Shown piece by piece: positions 43,515 through 54,479 of a stretch of 64,000 nt of DNA. The stretch is taken from positions 1,296,999-1,360,998 of the forward strand of contig RDEW01000010.1 in NCBI GenBank assembly GCA_011109175.1, in the 5' to 3' direction. The notes beneath the pieces were generated by a model. The model saw only the letters and a program-made list of their open reading frames with translations. It ran no database searches and was not told the DNA's origin. This DNA comes from Dicyema japonicum (Eukaryota; Dicyemida; Rhombozoa; Dicyemidae). Made by a program: the position numbers and the translations under genes. Each line of letters starts with the position of its first letter. Position 1 is the stretch's first letter.

Positions 43515-43910
43515 TCAGCTGTCTCTCTTTTTGCTACCAACGATCTGTGAAAATAGTGAACTATCCTTTTACAAGATTAAATGTCTGTGAACTAAAACTG
43601 CGACTATGTGATAAATTGTTAACTAATGAGTCAATTGTCTAGTAATGACTGTTGATGATATCACTTCGTTGTATTCTGCAACCATCAGTCCCAATGATAG
43701 TCCTGATAATACTATTTTTACTATTTCCATAAATTTCTTGCATTCTCGTCCTGCCTTCCTTTGGATTATTTATAGTAGAGTCTTCTAAACCAAACATTCT
43801 AATCAACAAAATTTACCTTATTCCTAAAACATTTTATAGCATTTTTCCAATGCAAGCTTTTCTCCCTCAATGAACTCTTTAATGGACTCAAACTCACCAG
43901 CAACCTTCAT
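43515..43910 (-). CDS. Unidentified 102-residue protein
   Basis: Exons 43910-43831, 43798-43650, 43622-43573 and 43544-43515 join across introns of 32, 27 and 28 nt with consistent phases (2, 1, 0). The product starts MKVAGEFESIKEFIEGEKLA, has a helical charged N-terminus, a central MFGLEDSTINNPKEGRTRMQ region, a hydrophobic IIRTIIGTDGC and a Ser-rich end. No family recognised. The GFGLED/GxD composition gives no clear hint. It follows the gene at 44035-44796 on the same strand by about 125 bp, so the two could be co-transcribed, though no evidence for that is visible. Confidence 0.45.
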
Positions 43911-44034
43911 TGATTCTGTAAACTACTACATTTTTATATTTAGTGGGAAAGCCTGAGGAATTGTAAATATGGTTAATATTACCTCAAAAACATAAATTTT
44001 TGTTAGCCCAATTAATAAAATATTTCCTACAAAA

Positions 44035-44796
44035 CTAAATTTGTGGAAATTGGTTATCTCTATTTGTGACCACAACACTGCAGATATTAACAATAATCAT
44101 TAAATATGTACTTTATCATTTGGTTATCAATTAACAGTTCACACCAATCTATCTTATGATATACATGGCCCTCATCACCTCTACTTAGTATTTGATACTT
44201 ATCTACACCCCACTTAGGAGTAGCAAACTGAAAGCGTAAGAGGAATACATTCACTATACACACCAAGGTCTATTCAACCAGTCTGACAGTTAACCAACCA
44301 AAACCGCTATAAAGTAGATTGGTCTTCTGGTTGATGCACTCACCACTGAGGTCACCAATCAATCACACGTGACCTATATTACCAAATAAACCAAATTATA
44401 TAACATTAAACAAAAGACATGTTCAATAATAAATTTAAAGGTTAACGTGTGAGGGTAACGAATTCTTTGTTCTATTTTTTTAATGCCATGTTTTTTAGGG
44501 CTTCAGACAAACTAGATGAGTAAACCGGACTGTTGTTGTGGACTCCTTCCACGTGGAGAATATTGGAATAACGGAATAAGTCATCGGTTGAGTCTTTTCC
44601 CTTTATAAATCAGAGAGGCTTTCTATTGCTTGAAATGAAATGATACTTCAATGATTCCAATTTGATCGCTCTAACAATTCCCGAGATTTGATCATCACCA
44701 GCACCTGTAGAGCCACCAAACCTATATATCATATATAGTTCCCTCAATTCCTTCTCCTCTTCCGTTCATTCAAGTAAATTGAATATTTACCAACAT
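44035..44796 (-). CDS. Unidentified gene with one in-frame TGA
   Basis: Exons 44796-44791, 44756-44513, 44471-44412, 44373-44367, 44345-44279, 44227-44112 and 44077-44035 join across introns of 34, 41, 38, 21, 51 and 34 nt, giving 181 codons with all phases consistent. Segments such as DLFRYSNILHVEGVHNNSPV, KQRIRYPHTLTFKFIIEHVF, LLYSGFGWLTVRL and ATPKWGVDKYQILSRGDEGH look like folded, conserved protein. A TGA (44612-44610) interrupts codon 51 between NRKPL and FIKGKDS; no GT-AG intron removes it in phase. One exon is only 7 nt; without that splice a second TGA would lie in frame. I cannot name the family. It could be a gene with a sequence error, a recent pseudogene, or two genes. Confidence 0.45.
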
Positions 44797-44929
44797 AATG
44801 GTGATGTTATATCGTATCAATTAATTTGGTTCGCCAATAAAAAATAATATTATAATTTTAATAATACATTTTAATATTATAAAAATAATTTTTATCTAAT
44901 TCAATATTTATTCAAGTAGATCCCTGCTT

Positions 44930-45565
44930 GGTGATAAAGAAGACATCATTGCACGGAAGATTAAAGCAAATACGGCCTTATACAACTTGAGAAGAAATTG
45001 GTTTCTAAGAAAGAAGGGCTTGAATCGAGAGATCAGAACTCGACTATACAATTCGTTAGTCAAACCAATACTCCTATATAATGCAAGTTCTTGGTCATTA
45101 ACCCTAAATGACATTGAAAAACTAAACTCCTTCCATCGGGGACAACTACGGAAGATTCATTCGTGCTGGGACCGTATGAGAACAAAAAGTCAAGAACTAT
45201 ACTCTATTACGTCTTCTAAACCGATTTCACTAGACATCATGGAATTTCGTTGGAGTTTATTTGGACACATCCTACGGGGAAATATCGAAACTCCAACTAA
45301 TATTGCCATGGAGGAATACTTTCAAACCGAGGAGGTGAATTTCCGAGGACGTCCGAGAGCATCACTGGCCACGACACTGAATGAAGACCTGAAAAGAATA
45401 GGATTATCTCTAACTACGGGAGATGACCTGGATTACTCGAGGGATTTGGCTCAGGATCGTGGAAGTGGAGAAAATTAACTAAAAAATTAATGTTTGGTAC
45501 TGCACTGGTTTTGTCATTTCCAATGGCAAGACGTTGTGCTTTATAATAATAATAATAATTCAAGT
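44930..45565 (+). mobile_element. Lineage C LINE 3' fragment with (TAA)n tail
   Basis: The frame 44987-45478 encodes the C-terminal region of lineage C: RLYNSLVKPILLYNASSW, HRGQLRKIHSCWDRM, DIMEFRWSLFGHILRGN and GRPRASLATTLNEDL. Upstream LLGDKEDIIARKIKANTALY continues to about 44930. The element ends after 45541 with ataataataataataattc, a microsatellite-like tail shared with SINE1. Truncated at its 5' end. Confidence 0.75.
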
Positions 45566-45739
45566 AAATTTTTATGTCAAAAATAAATTAACGTCAGTTT
45601 GCCAGGTTTCTACATATTAGCGAAACTTGGTTAATAATTTAATTTAACGCCAGTTTTTATTAAATCGAGTTAATTTTGTCAATTTTTAAATATTTTCAAT
45701 AATTTTAATAGTTGACCTTGTTTAAATTGATTTTCAAAT

Positions 45740-45990
45740 GCCCGATGTTAATTTATACGGACGAAACCTGATCTGGGACGCGACATGTGTCGATACTTAT
45801 TCCCCGTCTAATTTGGTTGCTTCTGCTTCAGACCCAGGACATGCTTCAAAGCAGGCCGAGGAACGAAAGAGGAGGAAGTACCAGAGAATTTCGGAGGAGT
45901 ATCTTTTTGTTCCATTCGCGGTGGAAACGTCAGGAATCCTTGGCCCCCGATGAGTTGGTTCGTAAGATCGCCATTCAGATGCCTTAATTT
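45740..45990 (+). mobile_element. Lineage D fragment, internally deleted
   Basis: From 45759 the sequence is almost identical to 28427-28600, including NLIWDATCVDTYSP and the SDPGHASKQAEERKRRKYQR stretch. Near 45945 and 45968 bases present in the 28 kb copy are missing (the segment between CGTAAGATCG and CCATTCAGATGC), so the end has been deleted internally. The 5' end is abrupt. Confidence 0.65.
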
Positions 45991-46039
45991 AATTTTTATA
46001 TTTATGACTTATTTTATGTAATTTAATTTTGTGATTAAT

Positions 46040-46390
46040 TTTTTAAAAGTTTTTATACACCACGCAGAGGTCAAGATTGTCCCGATTGTAATCAGTTGGG
46101 ATGGACATTCGTGGAAGTATGCCAGATCTTTGAATATAAGTGAAAGAACGTATGCGTATGTTTCAATCGCTGGTAATCAAGAATACTTTGGAGAGTATGA
46201 TTGTATCATAAAGGAATCAAGTCGAAGTTTCGCGGTGCTATGATCAACTTAATGATGGGATAAAGGATATTCACTTTCGGTCTGATTAGAAAGAAATCCA
46301 AGAGAAGAGTGTGAGCGAAGTGATGACAATATATATTGAGGAAAAGGAATGTAGTTGCTCGAAAAGGAAACGAATTGGATAGACAACATT
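46040..46390 (+). mobile_element. Lineage A C-terminal fragment
   Basis: The frame 46031-46243 reads HHAEVKIVPIVISWDGHSWK, matching HHAKVRIVSIVLTWDG of the fragment at 41719 and the IPIIMTWEG end of the main copy. Further tail sequence to about 46380 is broken. It lies between two lineage D insertions. Confidence 0.5.
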
Positions 46391-46499
46391 TTAATTAGAA
46401 TTAACTTTTAAGAAAAAGGGAATAATTGTTTTATTTTTAAAAAGTTAATTAAATTTTGCGGTTTTTCTTCAAAGCCTTTATTTGATAATAAATATATTC

Positions 46500-48640
46500 A
46501 GAAATTTAATTGCTGTCATGATTGCAAGCGAGATTCTCTCAAATAACCAGCAGCGCTCACGGGGGTCTCCTGATCGTGTATAAATCCGATTCCCTAGACG
46601 ACTCAAGAATTCCAGAGTCGCAGGCGCAATGAACCAGACGTCTCAACGGCGATCGGAACGAACAAAAAATCATTGAGTAGGATCGTGTACTTTGCAAGTT
46701 TCAACCTCTCGGCCTCTTCAGTGGCAGAACAGGCTCAAGAGGCACTCTGGAGTAGGTCGCAAGGGCAAATGTGTTGGTGCAGGTGACGTTCCAGGCGGTT
46801 TCAAGAAGGAAGATTGTCATCCCATCTGGTCTTTTTCCGTCACACCTGCAAAGACCAACTAGTTCAAGCATCGAAGAGTATCCGGCAGCATCCAAAGCTC
46901 ACCTAACGACTTTGTTCAAGGGCATGTGTCTGCACTTTCCCTTAAGGAGAAAGGGTGTAGACCAAAACAGTAGACCTGGTCTCCGCATTGGCAAGGATGT
47001 GGAAAAAAGACTTTTAATCCCAATACGGAGGTATTTAACATCAAGTAAGGTACCCAAAACACGATTGGGAATGGCGTTGAGCTAGGCACCGCTCTCGGAA
47101 GACGCCCCCGACAACAAACAGGCACGTCGATGTTGGCTAGATGACATTAGTAAATCTTCAAAAGAATTCCAGCATATAGCATCGTCCAGGCCCCGCTGAG
47201 AGAACGCGGAAGACTGGGAAAGCCGATAAGTAAGGCTCCAGGCCTCACGAGGCTAATCGGTGTTTTGGTCAATAGAGAATTTAGGGAGGGAATGTAGAAT
47301 CCTCTTGACAAGCCTGCTACAAGCCATTAGCGAAAGTTTGGTGATTTTCTCTATTGCAAGACAAAACAAAAGAATCCAAAAGGATCTTCCTGTTGCAAGT
47401 CGGAATACGAAGGAATTAAGTAGTTCCCGAAAAGTAAGGATAAAGGTAGACTGTATGACTGATTCACAAATTCGAAAATGTTAGGCATCTCTCAATACAC
47501 GCCTCCAGGGTATTGTCTCTCCTTAGACAATTGAAGGCGTTCTTGATGTCCAGTTTTACCAGGACATGCCTCCGGGAATCTTTTATACTGCGGTTTAGGA
47601 GTGTCCTCACTGAATGGACAGCGGTCTCGCATCCCAGGTGAGCTCAAGAATTTTGTGACGAGTGAAATAGAATGTCTGGAGGAAATTTTAGCAGCCAGTC
47701 TTCTGAAGACAAACCCGACCTCAACAGGTAGTACTCTGCCGCCTTTTTTATTGAAGGCTATCAAATTGGCGGATATCTACGGGAAGTAATCCAAACAGGA
47801 TCCGGTTCATAAGTGAAGTTCGTAAGACGAAGTCCCTGGTCGCCTACGGATAAAGAGGTTAGATTTTTCAGATAGCCAGGTCTCATTCCATCGAGCCCGT
47901 CACTGCTAATAATAATAACAGCCTATTTCACGGAGCCATGGTATTAGCTTCGCATAGGCAGGACACACACTTTATTTAAGTAAAGAACAGTTAATTTTAA
48001 CTAATCGTAGAACCAAGGAATGATCTTCATTTTTTTTTTCTTTTTCTTGTGTGTGGGTCCTTTTCTAGACAATCCAGTTCCGCAGTGAGAGTTCACTGAT
48101 GACGGCGTCACTCGTAAAGCCTTTTCAGCATCGTAGATGCGTGGAACCTTCCACCAGGTGAACAGCAGCGAGATTTGAACCCGTAACCTAAGTCACTTTA
48201 GCCCGACACCTAACCACTATCCCACCCGGCTGCTACTAGGGCCAAAATTCCGTATTGCGAGGAGAACTTCATCGTTCGATGCAGTCAGGGGACTCCCTCC
48301 GAATGGGGGAGCGACTAGACGTAGGTTGTGGGGTGGCAGAGGATTCTTGTTCAATAAAATATTGTAGGTGTCGGTCCACTTAAGGAAAGCGCCTTGATGG
48401 CTGCGCGTACCATCTTCGATTAACTTCGACCGAACAGTTCTTTTGAGACGGAGCAATTCGACTTCCTCGTTCAAACTACGTGTCTCCCGCGTACGGTTTG
48501 AAGGTGTGGGGCAACTGGGGATGTGGGTTCTTCCCATAAAAGAACAAATGTTAGTCTCCATGGTGGTAGAGAGAGACTCCTTTCTGTGACCGTCTCGATC
48601 AAGTCCCAGTGCGGTGCACCAATCCTATACTGCGTTAGTC
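46500..48640 (-). mobile_element. Lineage D element, split by SINE1
   Basis: Reading from 48640 down: APHWDLIETV (about 48626-48600), then DEVLLAIRNFGPSSS (about 48278-48235) and, after the SINE, DGLDGMRPGYLKNL (about 47903-47862), which together restore the RT-leading motif. RT remnants include MRDRCPFSEDTPKPQYKRFP (47642-47583). Then come the zinc-knuckle remnant CQCGDQVYCFGLH (about 46992-46955), GKRPDGMTIF (about 46842-46813), WNVTC (about 46800-46785) and the 3' end at about 46515. Heavily mutated; several frame changes and deletions. Confidence 0.65.
47908..48229 (-). mobile_element. SINE1, tRNA-derived SINE
   Basis: On the minus strand the 322-bp insert starts CCGGGTGGGATAGTGGTTAG, an A-box-like segment, and carries a good B box, GGTTCAAATCTCGC (48181-48168), at tRNA-like spacing. 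A 190-bp body follows and the 3' end is a TTATTATTATT run. It is flanked by AGCAG duplications (48230-48234 and 47903-47907; six bases if TAGCAG is counted). Excising it restores the lineage D frame. Such SINEs are made by RNA polymerase III and copied by a partner LINE; the tail resembles that of lineage C. Confidence 0.85.
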
Positions 48641-49575
48641 CTATTGGTAGATGACAAAAATGATAGGGGAGAAACTGGAAGGGTAAGTGTTGTTGATAAG
48701 AAATTTGAAGTAAATTCTATAATTTAGACTGTTAGTAGTGGGTCTCTACCAATAAGCAGTTCATTTTAATTAATTAGAAAAGCCCTTTATGAGATTTATG
48801 AGCATCACTTTAAGTCCTACTATACATTTATTATATTTTTGGCATAAAACCTTAGACTGTATCTGCTCAACCGCTCTCCTGCAGTTTACTTATTCTATTA
48901 TCCCTACAGTTTCCAAAACATTTTTTTGATTTTGAGAATTATTCTGATACACGTTTTTGGTGCTAGGCAGTTATCGTTTATTATTTTTTATATCACTAAT
49001 CACTGTTTGTGCAGATTTGTTATGAACTATTGTGTTTTCCAGCCTTTTACCTTATAATTTATTTGACTTTTAACATTTTAATTCCAATCTTATATTTATC
49101 GACTTGTTTGATCTGTTTGTTGTCTTTTTTTACATCTGGTCTTTTCTAACTCTTGATTTCCGCAGAAACAGTGGACAACCAGTAACTCATATTAATAATC
49201 AGCGTGTTCATTTGTAATTTCAAATTCGTTTTTATAAAAATAAGGATAATATTTCTTTACTGTTGTACTTACTAATTTGGTGACAGTGTTTATCAAAGCA
49301 GTTTGCTTCATTGCGAGTTAACATCTCCCCACAAATTTCTTGCTTTAATGTTGTGTCAAATTTTACCAATCCTTTTCAGTAATCATCCTTGTTTTCTTAT
49401 ATACAATTGTCTTAAGAAGCGAGTAATTACCGATTTATGGTCACTGAATGTTTCAACATCATCTATAAATGTTATAAATGACCATGAAATAAATAATGAA
49501 TAGAATTTGCTTAGCGTTCCTTGTAAGGTAAATCACATGATCATTCTTGGGAATTAAAGAAATAACCAAAAAGTT
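48640..49575. other. No feature recognised
   Basis: About 0.9 kb of AT-rich sequence with long pyrimidine runs on the plus strand. Frames are short and no repeat match to the other families was seen. Confidence 0.3.
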
Positions 49576-49579
49576 AATT

Positions 49580-52105
49580 ATAAAAAAGACACCAGATGAA
49601 CCCATCTTCTCTCAGAGGCGTCCTCATCCTCTCTAGATCCAACAAAGTCTCGATAGGTACGTTGCTCCAGTGATTTCCCACGTAAGATGCACGCGACGTG
49701 ACCTCTTTACAAGGTCCTCGAAAGAGATTTCCAGTATTATAACGCTTGTTATTCAATAAATAGACTGGTTAACGATGTTCCCATCATGTAGATATATGGG
49801 AGAATGTTGGGCCAATAATAGTCTTTGATGCCTTTTGAATAGTTGATGGTCGATGTTCTTGAAACAAACAAAGACCAAGCCTCACTTGCATGGGGCAACG
49901 TCGGCTGGACAAACTATTTGTAGATCATCTGAAAGCATCTAGCGTCACTTCTGAGAGCCTTGAAACGACTTTTAATAATCGTCATCCTTTCAGTGCAGCC
50001 GTTACTCGGTTATCCAAATGCTTTGGGAAATAGAGTCCTTGGTCGAGTGTCACTCCAAGTATATTTGGTGTGTAATTGATGGGAATTACTCTGTTATTGA
50101 GAGAAATGTTAGGTTTCAATAAATAGTCCCTCTTGCACGTTGTAAATAGAATAATGTAGGATTTTGTAGGGGAAGCTTCAAGAGGGAGTTTCTTAAGCTA
50201 AGAAATTAAATTGTTAAGCATGTTCTGGGCAATCGTGGTAGCAGACTTTTTTTCCTTTGCAGCGATAATGATATCGTCCGAGTATGATAGTAGAAGACAA
50301 TTTTCGTAGTGCGGTTTCGGAATGTCATTGATGTACAGGTTGAAAAGGGCTGGCGATAGTGGGGATCCTCGAGGGATTCTATTTGGTAGGAGACGGGATT
50401 TTGACTTTATGTTATTGCAAATCACTTTTCCACGTCTCCCACTTAAGAAATTGGCAATCCATAGTTTTATGTTTGGGTGGATGCATGTATCGTAAATTTT
50501 CTCAGTAAGGAGTTTTCTTGAGACTGTGTCGAAAGCCTTTGTTAAATCAGCAGAGACCAAGACTGTTCGTTGGTCTGGTTTAGTGTAATTGAATCCCTCC
50601 GCAATGAACTGGCACAGGGACGTTAGGTATGTTGCTGTGGAGTGTTTAGCCCGGAATCCACGTTGGAAAAGAGAGAGCAGGATGTAGTCTTTGATATTTA
50701 AAAAAACTAATCTTTGGAGTATTCGGGAAAATGAACATAGGATCTAGATTGGTCTATAGGAAGAGGAGTTATTTTCGGATTTTCCTGGCTTCAAGATCGG
50801 TTTGATGTATGATCTCTTCCAGACATCCGGAATAATGTTCCTATTTATTGATATTGTGAATATGTAAGCAATTAAATCTAAAACAAGTGGTTCTAGATGC
50901 ATTAGTTCCGTTGTATAAATATTTTCTGGACCTCGGGCTTTGGAGTTTCGGGCCTTTGATATTGCTCACTGGACGTCCTTCGCCGTAAATATGGTCCACA
51001 CATATGATCTTTTCGGTTTTATTCTGTTTAAGAGTACTTAGTGTTCTTTGGAGTAGTTTTTGTGTGCTATGGAAGCATAGTATTTCATTAAGGTGTTTGG
51101 TTTTAGTGATATCCCATTTCATCTAAAGACCTTTTGATAGACTTGATTTTGTTCCAGACCTTCTGTACCGACGGATTTTCTGTTAGGACTTTGATAGTTC
51201 TGTCCAGCGTTTCTCGTTTGTTTTACTAATATATTTGTTGATCTCCTTGTTTAGTGTACGAATTCTTATTATATCCTCATTCGACGGTATGTTCTTTTTC
51301 TTTAAATAGTTTTTCTTTGACTAAATGTTTGGTTGTTGAATTGAATTGCCTGTTTGTCGGTTGACTTCCCATTGGAATTTATATTTTTCTAGCTTCTTGA
51401 ATTAACGTGAGCTTTATAATGCTGTTTAGTGATGAGGCATCATGTAGTTTTGATGACTTGATCTGCATGTCAATAACTCGCAAATCTTGTCCAGTCAGCA
51501 AGGTTATAGTTTATCAAAGTATGGAGTGACCTTCGATAAGTTGATCTTGTTTTTATTTGTAAAATGATCGGATTATGATCACTCAGAGTTTCGTATTTCA
51601 CGCTCCATGAAATTGAAGAAGCCAGATTGGGAGACGCGATTGAAACGTCAGGGGATGACAGTTTATCATTTTGTCTTGAAGGGGTTCTTTTGTGAAAGTT
51701 AGGGTCGTTTAGGATGCAAAAGGTTCCCAAGTCTTCGATTAGCATATCTCCCCGCCTGTTTGACGTCTGACCTCTCAGCAATAGCGGATATTTTGTATTT
51801 AGATCATCGCAAATAAGAACGTTCTTGAGCTGATCGACGAAAGTTTTAGGCAATTGGCTGATGATGAAGGAGTAGATATGAATTGATCAGAGGGAGTTGG
51901 ATTTTTGTGTACAGAATTTCGATACTTTCATGGTTTTGGAGATGGTTGTAGACGTATTTGGTGATATCTTCATAAAGGATCCCGTTTCGTATGATAATTA
52001 GTAAGCCTCTCCCAAGTTTTCCACGTCTATCTCTGCGGATAACTGAGTATCCAGGAAATTTTGAAGTTGTGTTCGCACTTCTGAGTTTAATTTCTATTCA
52101 TTTTT
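49580..52105 (-). mobile_element. Lineage E LINE, 5'-truncated
   Basis: Minus frames in order: endonuclease LICDDLNTKYPLLLRGQ (about 51826-51776), SPDVSIASPNLASSISW (about 51665-51610), SDHNPI (about 51580-51560); RT DLTKAFDTVSRKLL (50548-50507), WIANFLSGRRGKV (50464-50426), PNRIPRGSPLSPALFNLYIND (50392-50330) and the box YSDDIII (about 50287-50265), where YADD reads YSDD; then a degraded C-terminal part to 49580. The N-terminal part of the nuclease and any 2A motif are missing. Frame shifts near 50700, 51200 and 51470. Confidence 0.75.
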
Positions 52106-52106
52106 A

Positions 52107-53357
52107 AATAAATGTTAGACCCTTCACAATTTATTTGGAAGCCGCTATGAAGGAACTTCAAAAAGGAAAAAACATCGAAAAAGCCGCGTGGCGCATGTGG
52201 TGCTGCGTGGTTAATTGGTTGAAGTTTTCCGCTTGCTTGTCTGTTCCTCCTCTCTCTTCCTATTAGAGTGGCGTCATGTGATCCACCTGTCTAGGTGACG
52301 CCCAGTGTCAGGCCGGCACGAAAAAGGATCATTTGCTCTTCCCCACTCCAGTGGAGGGGTTTCCACAACTGCATGTAATGGACGTCTTACCTTTTATGCT
52401 GATTCCGGATGGACTCTGTAGAAGTGGAAACTGGATACACTTAATTAGTTGTTTACTTTAACTTCTTTCTCGGTGTATCCGGGGTTAATAAATAAATGAA
52501 GGAACTTAGACCGTTATACCAAGGAAAGACGAAAGAAGTGATCTACGCGAACGATGTATACCTAATTTCTGAAGACAAAGTGGTCCTGGAAAACCTATTA
52601 GAAAAAGCACCAGATGTACTAGGAAAATGGTTTCTTACTGTGAACAGAATGAAAACAGAACTCACAGAGATAAGAAGGATGAGTAACGTCCTAGAAGAGA
52701 AGTGGCGACAAGTAAAGAAACTCGGTTCACTTATGGGAGATAGCGAAGATATCTTACGTAGGAAAACTCTAGCCAATGCTGCGTTATATAAACTGAAGAA
52801 AATATGGCTTTATCAAAGAGGTATCGACACGAAAATGAGAATCCTATTATACGACTCATTCATAAAACCCGTACTTTTATATAACGCTGGAACTTGGGCG
52901 ACCTCATCAGCGGATATGGAATAACTAGACTCGTTCCACAGAGGTCAGTTGAGAAAAATAACAGAACTACTTGGACTACGAGAATATCGAGAAATGCTTT
53001 ATATAAGAGATGCATTACTAGACCTATCAGCTTAGAAGTACTGGAATCCCGATGGATGCTCTTCGGACACGTACTGAGGATGAAATTAAATCCCCACCGA
53101 ACATATCTATGGAAACATACTATGTTAGTCAAGAAGGCAGCTATCGTGGAAGACCTAGAACAACACTGCCAATAGCCTTACAAAAAGACCTGGTCAATAT
53201 CAAAAGAAATCTAAAAAATGCCGACGACCTGGACAACATGAGAGCCTTGGCTAGGAACAGGGGAGCATGGAAAAGGATGACATTTAACCTTGTTTCTTTT
53301 GCTGCACATAATTAGTATGGCTCTCGTGAAGTGCTTAAATAATAAATGTTAGACCCT
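52107..53357 (+). mobile_element. Lineage C LINE 3' copy with 17-bp TSD
   Basis: A 5'-truncated copy (about 52124-53340) is flanked by the direct repeat aataaatgttagaccct (52107-52123 and 53341-53357). It encodes TIYLEAA (52127-52146), then after the SINE2 insert MKELRPLYQGKTKEVIYAND, an FADD-like YANDVYLISED box (52543-52575), LGSLMGDSEDILRRKTLANA, RILLYDSFIKPVLLYNAGTW (52837-52899), HRGQLRKI and GRPRTTLPIALQKDL (53149-53193). One stop at 52922 and frame changes near 52940-53040. The clean target duplication marks a recent event. Confidence 0.85.
52159..52495 (+). mobile_element. SINE2 copy with 12-bp TSD
   Basis: A 337-bp insert interrupts the lineage C frame between two copies of ATGAAGGAACTT (52147-52158 and 52496-52507). 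Removing the insert and one repeat restores TIYLEAAMKELRPLY. The insert starts CAAAAAGGAAAAAACATCG, has a head GCGTGGCGCATGTGGTGCTG, and ends TTCTTTCTCGGTGTATCC then GGGGTTAATAAATAA. A tRNA-like B box is not obvious, so its promoter origin is open. Related sequences lie at 31815 and 58690. Confidence 0.8.
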
Positions 53358-53409
53358 CATTATTAATCTAATTTATTGTATAATTTTTAAATAATTAATA
53401 TTCATTGTG

Positions 53410-53974
53410 ATGTCATTCTCATCGTTTTGGAAAAGCTCAGTAAAAGAAACTTACAGAATATTTGACGTTGTTGAACGGAATTTTAGTTCAATCTTAACAT
53501 CTGAGGCTTTGGTAATCAAATTATTAACAAACAGGAAAAACTAAACAACGACAAACGCGTGCGACTTCTCTCCCGTTCAAGCGGTATGTTCTTGAGAATA
53601 ATAAGGACTGATAATGCTGGACTTGCCATTGATTTGACGGTAGAAGAGAAGGACGCTGTTTTGTGGGAGGTCATCAACTTTGGAAGAAATGTGGTGGCTT
53701 TACATAACAACAGCAACTATTTGTGTATGAGAGAGGGATCCCTGATTGTGATAAACTTTGTAATTTTTGATTACTCACGCTTTAGGGTGGTGAATGTCGA
53801 ATACCCCCGTCGTGTATGTTTTTGGGCAGATCTACTAGTGGGAAGTTTGTGTCATTCGAGAATGAAGGATACAAGAAATCATTCATGGGAGTACTTCCTC
53901 ATGGACAGTTGAAAAATGGATTTGCTGGGCATAAAGACGACGCTGATTGTCACTTTTCTGTTATTTCCGAATAA
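53410..53974 (+). CDS. FGF-like ligand
   Basis: Exons 53410-53511, 53535-53759 and 53786-53974 join across introns of 23 and 26 nt (both phase 0), giving 171 residues. From residue 42 the beta-trefoil pattern of fibroblast growth factors is visible: VRLLSRSSGMFLRII (for KLLYCTNGGYFLRI), VVALHNNSNYLCMREG (for IKSTETGQYLAMDTDG), GGEC at the conserved Cys, then SGKFVSFENEGYKKSFMG with GHKDDADCHFSVIS, matching the YxSxxxxxxWF..KxG...HF end. FGFs signal through receptor tyrosine kinases. No signal peptide is seen (MSFSSFWKSSVKETYRI), as in FGF1/2 or intracellular FGFs. The gene begins about 50 bp after a lineage C insertion. Identity rests on pattern, not on close similarity. Confidence 0.65.
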
Positions 53975-54479
53975 TATTATTTATTACTTAATCATGACAA
54001 TAGCATATTGAGAACCACATGAATACACTAGTATACAAGACCTATGGGACTATGAACATTATTTGCCTTGCCGCTAACACACACCTTGGAATGCGACAAC
54101 GGACTGCTGGAAACATGTCACTGGGCCACCCAAAATCGTTATTACTGGCAAAACAACAACGAGAAATATGGATAGAGTCTAAATACGAGCTGAAAGAATT
54201 ATTATCAAAAATTATGAATTGAGAAAAACGGAGAATGTCAACTGAGAACTATGGACCTGTATAGATCTGTATTAGCTGGATAAACTTGAGATGATTTCTA
54301 AAACTGTCAGTCTCTAAGTGCTGCTGTCACCCAGTTATCTATTCGCCAGGCGAAAGATAGTCTTTGATTGAATATAACTGCCAGAATGATAGCCACGCAG
54401 TCAGGGCAAAAACAAAATGAAGTAAAAATGTATAAAAAAATAATCATTTTGTCCAAATTAAAATATAAAAGAATTAATA

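Noticed and set aside
45541-45561. Independent microsatellite
   Set aside because: The ATA run is the 3' tail of the lineage C fragment, as in other copies.
48160-48235. True tRNA gene on the minus strand
   Set aside because: Only A- and B-box-like promoter parts fit; the acceptor stem does not pair and the unit continues into a SINE body with target duplications.
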